From contig CAVQYQ010000005.1 of NCBI GenBank assembly GCA_963718195.1, positions 930,001 through 994,000 of the forward strand: a stretch of 64,000 bases of DNA, given 5' to 3'. Both the position numbers and the translations under genes were made by a program. How positions within the stretch are numbered: the first letter of the stretch is position 1; each line of letters begins with the position of its first letter. Of this stretch, positions 37,905 to 47,605 are shown piece by piece. Source of the stretch: MADRE3 sp963718195 (GTDB lineage Bacteria; Desulfobacterota; Desulfobulbia; Desulfobulbales; Desulfocapsaceae). The notes below the pieces were generated by a model. The model searched no databases and had not been told where the DNA came from. It worked only from the letters and a program-made list of their open reading frames with translations.

Positions 37905-38046
37905 GAGCCTTTTGCAAAATGATGATTTTCGTTCAGCGTCAAGGCATACGAAAAATTTTTACCGCAGGCATATAATTGATATTCCGAGGATAATAATTTA
38001 AGCATAACGCAGAGGTTGAGCGAAAAGGGCGTTTTGCAAGTGGCTC
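37905..38046 (+). repeat. MITE-like element, copy 4 of 4
   Basis: A 142 bp copy with ends GAGCCTTTTGCAAAA and TTTTGCAAGTGGCTC. TTACT flanks both sides (37900-37904 and 38047-38051), a five-base target duplication. It is about 25 kb from the other copies and sits between the divergent isomerase operon and the MmgE/PrpD gene. Confidence 0.88.
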
Positions 38047-38276
38047 TTACTGGTAATCAAATAAGTCACCATTGCAGAGGGGTACTGACTATAAAACGAA
38101 CTGTCAGGTTAAAAAAGGATTGGTTCACTTCAACACTATTGACAGCTGCCGATTCCTGTTTAGACATTTAAGAAGACATTTCAGGCGATTTGGTGGGGGT
38201 AAAAAGATTCAAATGGTTACCCCGAACCTCCTTAAATCTCTCTCTACAGTTCCACATCAGTTCTTATGAATGTCCT

Positions 38277-38292
38277 TGGCATGGCTGGAGCA
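38277..38292 (+). promoter_or_regulatory. Possible sigma-54 promoter for the MmgE/PrpD gene
   Basis: TGGCATGGCTGGAGCA keeps GG and GC ten bases apart, as sigma-54 needs, 63 bp before the ATG. The -12 box is weak (GA instead of TT before GC), so this is tentative. Confidence 0.35.
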
Positions 38293-38355
38293 ATAGAGGC
38301 AGCCTAGGCCAAACAATTCCATCTGTAATTTTATATTTTTTGGGAGAACGACACC

Positions 38356-39798
38356 ATGAAACACTCGAGTCCTCAGTACTTCACCCCCCAGATCGATTCT
38401 TCGATTGGTGAAGGTCTGACCCAGGAAGTTGCCGATTTTGCCCTCTCCACCACGTTCACAACCATTCCTGCAGCAGTGGTCACATTGGCAAAAAAATCAA
38501 TCCTGGATGGCTTTGGACTTGCTCTCTCGGGTTCCGTTGCAGAGTCAGGAGACATCGTCCAGAAATACCTGAAGAAAATTGGAACGTCAGGTGATGCTGT
38601 CGTGATTGGCACTGGTATGAAAACAGCAGCGCGTTTCGCTGCCTTTGCAAACGGTGTGGGAGTGCATGCTGATGACTATGATGACACACAACTGGCAGTG
38701 GCCGCAGATCGTGTCTACGGTCTTCTCACCCACCCCACCGCTCCCTGCTTACCGGCTGTTTTCGCAGAAGCACAGACCTGCGGACACAACGGTTTGGAAT
38801 TTTTAACCGCTTATCTTGTTGGCGTTGATGTCGAATGCAAAATAGCCGAGGCAATTTCTCCGCGGCATTATCAGCATGGATTCCATGCAACTGCAACATG
38901 CGGTACCTTTGCATCATCTAGTGCTGTCGGCAAACTTCGAGGATTTGACCTGGACACAATGAAGCGGGCACTCTCCATCGCTGGAAGCCAGAGTGGCGGT
39001 TTGCGTGAAAATTTTGGTACCATGACCAAACCCTTTCATGCCGGGCGGGCAGCCGAAGCTGGATTTGTTGCCTGTGATCTTGCCGAACTGGGATGGACAG
39101 CAGCAGACAAAATTCTCGAAGCCCCACGTGGGTTTTTCCAGGCCCACGGCGGAGGATACGATCTGAGCGCAATTCGTGGTAAACTTGGCTCACCATGGTC
39201 TTTTTCTGACCCTGGTATTTCCATCAAACCTCACCCTTCCGGATCACTAACACATCCCGGCATGACTAAAATGCTCCAACTGATTTCAGAATATGACATC
39301 AAACCGGATGATATCGTCAAAGTAGATGTGGGGACAAACCATAATATGCTCAATGCGCTTATCCATCATCGTCCCCAGGACGAACTACAGGCAAAATTCT
39401 CAATGGAATTCTGTATGGCCGTTCTGCTCCTGGAAAGACGGGCGAATTTGCCGGAATTTACCGATGAAACAGTCCTGCGCCCCGATGTCCAGGAAATGAT
39501 TGAGCGTGTCCATTTCACTGTCCACCCCGAAGCAGAAGCCGCCGGTTATGCAAAAATGACGACCCTCATCGATATTCAACTCCGTGATGGACGCACGATT
39601 TCCGGCAGGGCTGATTTTGGCAAGGGATCTCCCGAGAACCCGTTCTCCTATGATGAGGTTGCCGATAAATTTCGTGGCTGTGCCGAATTTGCCAGATGGC
39701 CCGAAAATAAAACAGAAAAGATCATCACACTTGTGGCCGATCTTGACTCTCTTAAAAACCTCAACGAACTGGTAGCTGCACTGGTCATCTCGGCCTGA
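38356..39798 (+). CDS. MmgE/PrpD family protein
   Basis: The 480-residue protein follows the PrpD fold: an all-helical N-terminal domain with D-G-F-G-L-A-L-S-G and N-G-V-G-V-H-A-D-D-Y-D-D-T, then H-G-F-H-A-T-A-T-C-G-T-F near residue 175 and K-P-F-H-A-G-R-A-A-E near residue 225. A smaller alpha/beta lid domain ends the protein. Known members are 2-methylcitrate dehydratase, cis-aconitate decarboxylase and acid epimerases. Nearby racemase, aldolase and dehydratase genes suggest a role on a hydroxy-polyacid here. GGGAG precedes the ATG. It is divergent from the isomerase operon. Confidence 0.88.
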   Translation: MKHSSPQYFTPQIDSSIGEGLTQEVADFALSTTFTTIPAAVVTLAKKSILDGFGLALSGSVAESGDIVQKYLKKIGTSGDAVVIGTGMKTAARFAAFANGVGVHADDYDDTQLAVAADRVYGLLTHPTAPCLPAVFAEAQTCGHNGLEFLTAYLVGVDVECKIAEAISPRHYQHGFHATATCGTFASSSAVGKLRGFDLDTMKRALSIAGSQSGGLRENFGTMTKPFHAGRAAEAGFVACDLAELGWTAADKILEAPRGFFQAHGGGYDLSAIRGKLGSPWSFSDPGISIKPHPSGSLTHPGMTKMLQLISEYDIKPDDIVKVDVGTNHNMLNALIHHRPQDELQAKFSMEFCMAVLLLERRANLPEFTDETVLRPDVQEMIERVHFTVHPEAEAAGYAKMTTLIDIQLRDGRTISGRADFGKGSPENPFSYDEVADKFRGCAEFARWPENKTEKIITLVADLDSLKNLNELVAALVISA

Positions 39799-40042
39799 GA
39801 TATATTGATTTTCGAGCCTGGTGACTTTACGGTAGCAATGAGACGCTAAGAGTTGTCGCTAGAGATCTAACATCGTTGCAACTATCCATCATTGACAATT
39901 TCCCAACATCCCCAAGGTGGAAAACATGCGTTACAGTATCGCAGCTGAACAAGTTAAATAGGAGACAGCATTACCTATCAGATCAGCTCTTGATTGATGA
40001 TTTATATTACGCTTGATTGGTATCTCGATGCGACTATAGAAT

Positions 40043-41572
40043 TTACAATATTGCTCCTATCTGCCACGGAACAAAATCACTTCCACCAAATCCTAGTACT
40101 TCGCTCTTCGTTTGTTTCCCCGAAGCAGTTGCAATAATCTCCTCAAAGATTTCTATCCCCATCTGGTCAATATCACATTCGCCATCTAAAATTCGCCCAC
40201 AATTTATATCCATATCACCCTCAAGGTGATTGAACATAAAAGAGTTGGTTGCAAGCTTCATCGCTGGTACCGGCCTGAAACCGCTCACCGTTCCTCGGCC
40301 TGTTGTAAAACAAATGATATTTGCCCCTCCGGCGATCATGCCAGTTATTGAAACTACGTCATACCCTGGAGTATCCATAAATACCAGGCCAGGCCCTTTG
40401 ACTGTTTGTGCATATCGATAAACATTGGTGAGATTGCTTGACCCTCCTTTTGTAACCGCTCCCATAGACTTTTCCAGAATTGTTGAAATGCCTCCGGCCT
40501 TGTTGCCCGGTGTCGGGTTGTTGTTAATTTGTGCATTATGCTGGGAGGTGTAGTCTTCCCACCATTCAATCCTGTCAATAAGCCTGTTCCCAATTTCTTC
40601 TGACTGTGCTCTTTCCACCAAAAGATGCTCTGCACCGTAAATTTCAGGAGTTTCGCTGAGAACTGCCGTACCGCCATTTTTAACGATCAAGTCAACAGCT
40701 GCACCAAGAGCGGGGTTAGCCGTAATCCCTGAGTAGGCATCGGAACCACCACACTCAAGGCCAACAACAAGATGCTCTATGGAAACCCGTTTCCGAGAGT
40801 GACTATTAAGGGTAGGAAGCATTTTTTCTGCAGCAGCTACTCCAGCTTCGATCGTTGCAGTCGTGCCTCCTTCAGACTGTATTGTAAATGAGGAAAGAAA
40901 ATCACCTTCTTGCAGACCGGTTGTTTCCATCAAAGAAGAAACAAGATTTGTCTCGCACCCCAGCCCGATGATGATCACGCCACCGAAGTTCGGATTGTTG
41001 GCATAGCCACTTAACGTTCGTCGCAGAATATCCAGCCCCTCACTGTTAGGTGCATGGCAACAGCCACTACCGTGGGTAATCGCCACAACACCATCCACAG
41101 ATGGAAAGTGGGAAAGTAATCGCCGGTCTATCGCATCAGCCACAAAATGAGCAACGTCAGCCGAACAGCTCACTGTTGAAAGAACACCAAGGAAGTTTCG
41201 AGTACCGACTCGACCGTTGTTGCGCACAAATCCTTCAAACGTTCTTCTTGATGCTGATGGAATCAGCTCTGTTTCAATTGCTGATTTAGTCGAGTAATAT
41301 CTTTGTGTTCTTGCTTTTAAGAAGACATTATCAATGTGCACATGTTTCCCCTTGCTAATCAACCGGGAAGCATAGCCGATGACCTGTCCGTATTTAATGA
41401 TTGCACTTCCGCTTGCAATTGTATTGACGGCAATTTTGTGTCCTGCAGGAATAGTATCCAGTGCGGTGGTCTGATTATATTCAAGTCCTCGCCCTTTGGA
41501 TATCTCTACAAGGGCGACGGCAACGTTATCGCGAGGGTGGAGAACAAGAAATTCTGGTTTGCTTGGTGACAT
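40043..41572 (-). CDS. UxaA-family hydro-lyase (altronate/galactarate dehydratase type)
   Basis: The 509-residue protein has an N-terminal SAF domain (about 1-95, ending I-I-K-Y-G-Q-V-I-G-Y-A) joined to the large C-terminal domain. The latter carries H-G-S-G-C-C, G-L-G-C-E, G-L-E-C-G-G-S-D-A-Y-S-G-I-T-A-N-P, P-G-N-K-A-G-G and F-T-T-G-R-G-T. These are the conserved motifs of UxaA/GarD dehydratases, which remove water from sugar acids to give 2-keto-3-deoxy acids. That product type would suit the DapA-family aldolase at 24733-25656. It stands alone; the 244 bp after PrpD (39799-40042) shows nothing. Confidence 0.87.
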   Translation of the reverse strand: MSPSKPEFLVLHPRDNVAVALVEISKGRGLEYNQTTALDTIPAGHKIAVNTIASGSAIIKYGQVIGYASRLISKGKHVHIDNVFLKARTQRYYSTKSAIETELIPSASRRTFEGFVRNNGRVGTRNFLGVLSTVSCSADVAHFVADAIDRRLLSHFPSVDGVVAITHGSGCCHAPNSEGLDILRRTLSGYANNPNFGGVIIIGLGCETNLVSSLMETTGLQEGDFLSSFTIQSEGGTTATIEAGVAAAEKMLPTLNSHSRKRVSIEHLVVGLECGGSDAYSGITANPALGAAVDLIVKNGGTAVLSETPEIYGAEHLLVERAQSEEIGNRLIDRIEWWEDYTSQHNAQINNNPTPGNKAGGISTILEKSMGAVTKGGSSNLTNVYRYAQTVKGPGLVFMDTPGYDVVSITGMIAGGANIICFTTGRGTVSGFRPVPAMKLATNSFMFNHLEGDMDINCGRILDGECDIDQMGIEIFEEIIATASGKQTKSEVLGFGGSDFVPWQIGAIL

Positions 41573-42068
41573 ATTGCTCCTTAATTAATCATTGTCATTA
41601 TAAAGGCATACAATAAACCTAGGTAAGACGAGTACCTTCCCTGGATATTATACACAATTATCCTGAAGGGGCAGGAGCCTCGACAATCATGGCCGCTATC
41701 AAATATAAAGAGAGACAAACGTTCTAGAAAAACTGTCGACTACTTATGACACATGGTCCTTCATATACACAAGAATAAACTACCAATCGATATGAGATAT
41801 TCGAGTGATACGTGTTTGTTGAAGATTCTTGTAATTTTCAGCTCTTAACAGTTTGGTAATCCACTCATTAGTACCACTGAAAATTTGATAGAGTCACAAT
41901 TCACTGCCTGCGTTTTTTTAAAAGAACATATTCTTCTTGTGTTTTCTTCTCTTGATCGGCTAATTAAGTCCTAATCTCTTTCAATTACTTTACGTATTCA
42001 TTGCTCGTGGTTTAACAGTTACCAACTCAATATTCTGTACCCGCAATTTACCGCAGGAGCGTAAAGGC
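41573..42068. other. AT-rich intergenic region
   Basis: About 500 bp with no credible gene on either strand. It holds the promoter area of the dehydratase gene on the minus strand. No remnant of the missing front half of the phosphate transporter can be read here. Confidence 0.5.
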
Positions 42069-42680
42069 ATGGATCCTATCTCTGTGGTGTTCTGGTATCA
42101 ACTCATCGACCTGCTAGGAAGTATTTCAGATCAAGCGGAAAACTTAGCTGACCGCGATTTTCACTTTGCCAATGTAGAAAAGGTGTTCGCCCCAATGATG
42201 CTCTTTACAGCCTGTGCCATGGCATTTGCTCATGGTTCAAATGATGTCGCAAATGGTATCGGACCGCTTGCTGCCGTCATCTCCATTATCAGCTCTGGCG
42301 GTGAGGTTATGCAGGAGTCTGATTTGCCAATTTGGATACTGCTGCTTGGCGGCAGTGGTATCGTTCTTGGGCTGGTCACTTGGGGGTACCGAGTGATGAT
42401 AACCGTTGGCAAGAAGATCACCGAACTGACTCCGTCGAGTGGTTTCTGCGCTCAGCTTGCCGCTGCAACGACTGTCGTTATTGCCAGCCGAACCGGTTTG
42501 CCTGTCTCCACGACTCATATCCTCGTGGGTTCAGTTCTCGGGGTCGGTCTTGCACGCGGTATTGGAGCCCTGGACTTAAGAGTTGTGACTGACATTTTCA
42601 TTAGCTGGCTTGTCACCCTGCCGGCCGGGGCCATTATGGCAATGCTCTTCTTCTTTGTCTTAAAAACCATTTTCAGCTGA
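42069..42680 (+). pseudogene. Truncated PiT-family inorganic phosphate transporter (C-terminal half)
   Basis: The 203-residue frame contains only the second half of a PiT permease: V-E-K-V-F-A-P, A-F-A-H-G-S-N-D-V-A-N-G-I-G-P-L-A-A-V (the second signature repeat), and L-P-V-S-T-T-H-I-L-V-G-S-V-L-G-V-G. The first half, with its own signature, is absent. The first 31 residues (Y-Q-L-I-D-L-L-G-S-I-S-D-Q-A-E-N-L-A-D-R) resemble the C-terminal end of the PhoU-like DUF47 proteins often encoded beside PiT. An internal deletion may therefore have fused the two genes. Full PiT proteins have about 400 or more residues, so transport activity is doubtful. Confidence 0.7.
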
Positions 42681-43276
42681 TATTGGCCGCAGAAAAGGTC
42701 GATAAATTCGAACAAAAGGCCGTCAGGGATGGTTTAACTTTTTTTCTGAACATCTATGTTTCTGAGGCAGCCAGGTCAAATAACAACAAAAAGAGCATTC
42801 ACTCTAAATTGACCCAATTTCTATAAAACTACTGAATCAAGTGGTACACAAATAGAGATATTGATCTGCTGTAAGCCTTGCCTTCACAGGAATAACCGTC
42901 AATTATGCCATTTACTCTTTGATTGAGAGTTGCCATAACCAATATTCTAAAATGAAGATCTGAATATGTTGTTACATGGAGTGTCATTGCATATAGATTA
43001 TTACCCTTCTCACGGCCCTGTTTTGAGTGTTTGTTTCATATCTTCCAAATTATCAACATTGCCAAAAGAATAACAACGGATACTGTTATTGGAATATAGC
43101 ATACGTCAACCTGATATAATTCAATCAGCCAATGCAACATTCTATATACGATGATTCATTTTTGAGAACTTTTTAAGAACATGTTTCCTACTTATGAGTC
43201 CCCCGCCAGTGATAAAGCCCGACTAACCTTTATCCTCCATTCCTCTGGAAAATTGGCAGGAATGGTATTTAAGAAA
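42681..43276. other. Intergenic region with one doubtful short ORF and a hairpin
   Basis: A minus-strand frame at 43036-43140 would encode 34 residues with a hydrophobic tail (I-P-I-T-V-S-V-V-I-L-L-A-M-L-I-I-W), but no ribosome-binding site is visible. CCATTCCT (43237-43244) and AGGAATGG (43258-43265) form a hairpin next to the terminator of the small membrane protein gene. Otherwise I see nothing. Confidence 0.35.
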
Positions 43277-43306
43277 AGGGAAGGGCCAAGGGAGTGACCC
43301 TTCCCT
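43277..43306 (-). terminator. Intrinsic terminator after the small membrane protein gene
   Basis: AGGGAAGGG(C)CA and TG(A)CCCTTCCCT form a 12-position stem with one mismatch and a six-base loop. On the minus strand it is followed by TTTCTT. It lies 72 bp downstream of the small ORF stop. Confidence 0.65.
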
Positions 43307-43378
43307 ACCGCTAGAAACGAGGGTTGATATGGCAGTCTTATTTCTCTATTCCAGCGAAACTTTGGTAATGCCAGATAG

Positions 43379-43516
43379 TCAGGCTACTACAGTGCGAAAT
43401 AATCTGAAAGGCAGCTTAAATACGATCCAGCAACATAGAATCAAGAGCGGCAAAACAATCTGAAGAATAACTGGAAGGATCCATAAGAACAGAGTCATCG
43501 TCGAAGAATCAACCAT
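43379..43516 (-). CDS. Small membrane protein, 45 residues
   Basis: A short frame starts M-V-D-S-S-T-M and has one strongly hydrophobic segment (about residues 8-33: L-F-L-W-I-L-P-V-I-L-Q-I-V-L-P-L-L-I-L). A basic amphipathic tail (K-L-P-F-R-L-F-R) follows. AAGGGGG lies seven bases before the ATG, and an intrinsic terminator follows at 43277-43306, so it looks like a complete small transcription unit. I recognise no family. By its form it could be an accessory subunit of a transporter or respiratory complex, but no such gene adjoins it. Confidence 0.55.
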   Translation of the reverse strand: MVDSSTMTLFLWILPVILQIVLPLLILCCWIVFKLPFRLFRTVVA

Positions 43517-43645
43517 TGTCGTACCCCCTTTTGGTTGGAAGTTAAACTGTTACGTTTAGTAAGTCAGAAGATGGTTACTAGGTAAAATTACCCAACAAAC
43601 TATTGGTATATTCACCTACCTGGGCCTGGGCTAAAAGTAATATAG

Positions 43646-43673
43646 TTGACAAGCTTCAAGTGGTTTGTAATAT
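43646..43673 (+). promoter_or_regulatory. Probable sigma-70 promoter of the BTAD regulator
   Basis: TTGACA and TAATAT are spaced by 16 bases, about 165 bp before the ATG at 43838. A near-palindrome TTGACAAGCTTCAA overlaps the -35 box and may be an operator. The rest of 43517-43837 shows no gene. Confidence 0.45.
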
Positions 43674-43837
43674 TGAGTTATTAGTCTTATCTGACTATTT
43701 ATTACATAATATTTCTGTCAAGGTTCTTCTTCAGTCCAAGTTACTAGGTGCCACCTTACAGATCGCTTACACATAAAAGAAAACTGAAAAATCGTGTCTG
43801 AATGAAATCACAGATGCGGTGTATTTTGTGAGGCATT

Positions 43838-46800
43838 ATGGAAACGATGTATCCAATCAAGATCCAGAGACCTGCACTTTCTAATATTTTCATCAGACAA
43901 AGATTATTCGACTTAATTGACAAGCACTCTGATAAAAAAATTTATTGGATATCTGGCCCGGGTGGTGCTGGGAAAACCACGCTGATTAACTCCTATCTCT
44001 ATGAGCAGAAAATTCCATGTATCTGGTACAACGTAGACGAAAGTGATCATGACTTGGCCGGTTTCTTCTACTACCTTGGTCTCGCAGGGAATGTTGCAGC
44101 CTCAAATCATGAGGTTAAGTTTCCCAACTTCACACCGGAATATATGTTCGGCCTGCGGGAGTTCAGTAGAAACTTTTTTGAAAAACTCTTTCAGATACAG
44201 CAGCAAAAAACATATTTAATCCTAGATAATTGTCAGGAATTACAGGAGGATTCGGAACTCTTTACTGCCATTTTGAGTGGCATGTCTCGGATGAAGGCAG
44301 GGTCTCGCATCATTTTCATTAGTAGGAATGAGTTGCCAACTTCGTTTCTTCGATTGAAAGCGAATAATGAATTAGGCCTCATTGGCCCAAATGACCTCCG
44401 GCTGACAATTGATGAGCTTCAAGCGTTCTCAAGTTTGAAAAACTTACAGCTAAAAAGCGATCAACTTCAAAAACTTCATCATCAACTCGACGGATGGACA
44501 GCCGGGTTTCACATCATAACAGGAGCTGGGAATTTCGAGGATCAGGTTGATATCTCATCTGAAAGAAAGTTGGAAGATTCAAAAGAAGCGATCTTTAACT
44601 ATTTTGCAGAAGAGATCTTTCGACACTTCAATGACTCAAAGCAGGAAATCTTACTTATAACCAGTTTGCTGCCTCACCTCGACGTATCGCTGCTGGGCGA
44701 ATTATGTGGTTCCGCTGAAGCCACTGACATCATTAAAGACTTATGTAGAAAGAATATTTTCATTAGTAAGCAGCTTGGTCTTCCTGGAATCTATAACTAT
44801 CATCAGCTTTTCAAAGAGTTTCTCCGGAATCGTTGCGAGCAAGTACTTTCAGCTGATCAGGTTAAAAACATACTATCTGATGCCGCGACCTTATACACCA
44901 ATCAAGGAAAAATCGAAGAAGGTATTTCTTTACATATTCAGGCTGAGAATTGGAAGGATGTCATTTCGCTGATATCAGAACATGGACCAGCGTTTCTGAT
45001 GCAAGGACGTTTTCGCACATTGGGGAGTTGGCTACAGCAATTCCCAGAAAATATAGCGAGAACTGACCCCTGGATTCTTTACTGGACAGCAATGTGCCTG
45101 ATGCTCCAAGCACCAGATAAAGCCCAGAGCCTTTTTGATCAAGCCTTGACAGTGTTCAAAAAGAACGGTGATGTAGTTGGAGTGTATCTGACATTAAGCG
45201 GTATGGGTGAGTCATTAGCCTATCGGTTCGATACATTTGTCCTTTATGACCAATGGATTGAAACACTGGAAGTACTCCTGGAAGAATATCCCTCCTTCCC
45301 CTCCATGGATATTGAAGCTCGCATCACACTTGTGATGATGACTGCCATAGCCTTGAGACAGCCATCATATGTACACGCCGATGAGTGGAGAAATCGAGCA
45401 CTAACTCTTGTAAACAAGGGTAATGGCCTGGACGATTCAATCAGAATCCATATTCTCAACTCCCTCATTTTGGAACGAACATTGACAGGTCATCTGACCG
45501 AGGCTGATCTTCTCATTACAAGCTTTAAAAATTCAATAGGTAACCGGGATATACCACCAGTGGTAACTATTAATTTAAAAAATTTTGAGGCATTATATAA
45601 TTGGAGGAGTGGGAATGCCAAGAAGTGCTTAGAGGCAGTTTCCGAAGGGTTGATGCTGGCAGAACAAAGCGGTGTTCACATCATCTCTTTTATACTGCTT
45701 GTAAACGGAGTTGCGGGTGCACTGATCGATGGTAATCTCAAGCAAGCCGATAGCTACCTTGACCTCCTGGAGTCACAGCTAGACCACGCAGGTTCTTACG
45801 GGAAGTTACTTTATCATTTCAACAAGACCTGGAGATATCTCGCAGATAACAGATGGGGGGAGGCTCTTGCTCAATGCAAATATGCCCTGCAAATAGCCCC
45901 TCTAGTAGGGAACCCGGAATCCTTAGCCATATCATATCTTGCGCACTCACTTGCATTACGTGCATCTGCTGATTTTGACTTTGCTGAGAGTGAACTCGAA
46001 AATGCCATCGCGTTATGCGAGTCTCATCCTATACATCAAGTAGCTTTCGGCTGTCACTTAACAAAGGCGGAAGTATTTTTCTCTTCTGGTAATGAAGTTA
46101 AAGGCCTGAAATCACTTCAAGAGGGTTTCGATATTGGAAGTAAAATGGCCTATAACATGTTCCCACTGTCGAGGTGGAGCGTAATTTCAGACCTTTGTGT
46201 CAAAGCCTTGGCGTCAGGGCTGCACGAAGATTATGTTCAGCGGCTAATCAAGCAAAGAAAACTCTTCCCCGTTCGTTCGCCTGTACATCTTGAGAACTGG
46301 CCATGGGAACTGAAAATTTATTGCCTGGGTTATTTTAAGATAGTGATAAACGGAGAGATACTGAGGTTTAAAGGAAAGACTCAGCAGAAACCATTAGAAC
46401 TGCTCAAAGCGCTGATTTCTTATGGTGGCATGGATGTTTCCGAGTTTCTGCTTTCAGATATCTTGTGGCCCGAAGCGGATGGTGACATGCAGCATCAGAG
46501 TTTTAATACAACTCTACACAGGCTCAGGAAGATATTGAAAGTGCAAGATATATTATCTTTAAATGCAGGAGTGCTTAGCCTAAACGAAGAAAAGTGCTGG
46601 ATCGATGTCTGGGCATTTGAACAGATGATCTCTGAGTTAGATGCAACGCATCAATTTGACAAAGAGGTATCCACCCGAACACTCAATTTCAATAAAGCAA
46701 TTAACTTTTACCAGGGATCATTTCTACCAAACGACAGCGAGGGCTGGGTGATTAGAACAAGAGAAAAACTGCATCGCCAATATCTCATGTCTATTGAGGG

Positions 46801-47053
46801 GCTCGCTAAAAAATTTACGGACAATTGTCAGTGGCATGAGGCAATCAACCTTTATGAAAATGGACTTGAAGCCGACCCATCAGCAGCAAATTTCTATTAT
46901 CAACTTATGCTATGTCATTCGAAATTAGGAAATATGGCATCCGCCCTTCAAGTTCATGGTAAATACCTGAACAAATTTGGGTCCAGTGATGATCACATGT
47001 CCTTCGACATTCAAAAATTAATTCAAAAGATTAATGAAGTCATTCCCTCATAA
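43838..47053 (+). CDS. MalT-like AAA/STAND ATPase with C-terminal BTAD transcription-factor domain
   Basis: The 1071-residue regulator begins with a P-loop G-P-G-G-A-G-K-T-T (40-48) and a Walker B-like Y-L-I-L-D-N-C near residue 130. The MalT-type segment G-W-T-A-G-F-H follows, then several hundred residues of TPR-like helices. From about residue 825 (K-I-Y-C-L-G-Y-F-K-I-V-I-N-G) there is an OmpR-like winged helix with L-R-F-K-G-K-T-Q-Q-K-P-L-E-L-L-K-A-L, then a bacterial transcriptional activation domain of more helical repeats. This STAND plus BTAD arrangement marks a large signal-dependent activator that binds ATP and a small ligand. Its target is not evident; neighbours are unrelated channels. 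GAGG lies before the ATG. Confidence 0.85.
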   Translation: METMYPIKIQRPALSNIFIRQRLFDLIDKHSDKKIYWISGPGGAGKTTLINSYLYEQKIPCIWYNVDESDHDLAGFFYYLGLAGNVAASNHEVKFPNFTPEYMFGLREFSRNFFEKLFQIQQQKTYLILDNCQELQEDSELFTAILSGMSRMKAGSRIIFISRNELPTSFLRLKANNELGLIGPNDLRLTIDELQAFSSLKNLQLKSDQLQKLHHQLDGWTAGFHIITGAGNFEDQVDISSERKLEDSKEAIFNYFAEEIFRHFNDSKQEILLITSLLPHLDVSLLGELCGSAEATDIIKDLCRKNIFISKQLGLPGIYNYHQLFKEFLRNRCEQVLSADQVKNILSDAATLYTNQGKIEEGISLHIQAENWKDVISLISEHGPAFLMQGRFRTLGSWLQQFPENIARTDPWILYWTAMCLMLQAPDKAQSLFDQALTVFKKNGDVVGVYLTLSGMGESLAYRFDTFVLYDQWIETLEVLLEEYPSFPSMDIEARITLVMMTAIALRQPSYVHADEWRNRALTLVNKGNGLDDSIRIHILNSLILERTLTGHLTEADLLITSFKNSIGNRDIPPVVTINLKNFEALYNWRSGNAKKCLEAVSEGLMLAEQSGVHIISFILLVNGVAGALIDGNLKQADSYLDLLESQLDHAGSYGKLLYHFNKTWRYLADNRWGEALAQCKYALQIAPLVGNPESLAISYLAHSLALRASADFDFAESELENAIALCESHPIHQVAFGCHLTKAEVFFSSGNEVKGLKSLQEGFDIGSKMAYNMFPLSRWSVISDLCVKALASGLHEDYVQRLIKQRKLFPVRSPVHLENWPWELKIYCLGYFKIVINGEILRFKGKTQQKPLELLKALISYGGMDVSEFLLSDILWPEADGDMQHQSFNTTLHRLRKILKVQDILSLNAGVLSLNEEKCWIDVWAFEQMISELDATHQFDKEVSTRTLNFNKAINFYQGSFLPNDSEGWVIRTREKLHRQYLMSIEGLAKKFTDNCQWHEAINLYENGLEADPSAANFYYQLMLCHSKLGNMASALQVHGKYLNKFGSSDDHMSFDIQKLIQKINEVIPS

Positions 47054-47605
47054 GAATCCAGGGTATTACCTGAGCTTATTTATTTAATCATAACGCTATT
47101 TTTAATTGAGACTTGCTCTTGCCAAAACATATCTTTGGCGAGTAGATTTTCGAAGGCTTCTGACCTGACCACCACCCTTGACCTTCCTGGGACATTTTAC
47201 TTAGGAATAGTCAACGTGTACAAATCGCCCGCCTCATATGAAGCGAAATGGGAGAAAATGCAAATTATGCTTTAACTGATTGGCCATCGGAATGGGAAAA
47301 GATCAGCTGGTAGAGGCAATAAAATAGCGTTTGGCATGGACCCACCCTGAAAGTATACACTCTAACGGTATTGAGGATCGGTGAAGTGTCGCCGTTGTAG
47401 TATTAATAATGTTAAATTGACGCGCACTTGTTTCCAACCATCATTGAACGATAGTGACCGATATGCGTGGGTTCTTCCTGGTGCTGAGCCTGGAACACAT
47501 GGTTTTACCTCGATTTCGTGGTTAATCGCAGGTATTATGAACTCTGAAACCATTGCTTTACCAGGATGCCCCGGCACCTTACACTCAAACTACGGCAATC
47601 CACAC
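47054..47605. other. Intergenic region
   Basis: About 550 bp. The frame of the next gene stays open upstream to 47381, but that extension lacks a signal peptide or family similarity, so I treat it as non-coding. No promoter or terminator could be named with confidence. Confidence 0.4.

Noticed and set aside
5981..38046. Reading the four repeats as a CRISPR array
   Set aside because: They are 140 bp, kilobases apart, have inverted ends and target duplications, and no cas genes are present.
41608..41630. GC-N10-CC pattern as a sigma-54 promoter for the UxaA-family gene
   Set aside because: Only the two dinucleotides match; the -24 box (AGGTTT on the minus strand) is far from consensus.
43036..43140. 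34-residue hydrophobic minus-strand ORF
   Set aside because: No ribosome-binding site or terminator; kept only as a note in the intergenic entry.
47381..47605. In-frame 75-residue extension of the large MscS-type gene
   Set aside because: It would bury the signal peptide inside the protein, shows no family similarity and has no ribosome-binding site; the signal peptide begins at ATG 47606.
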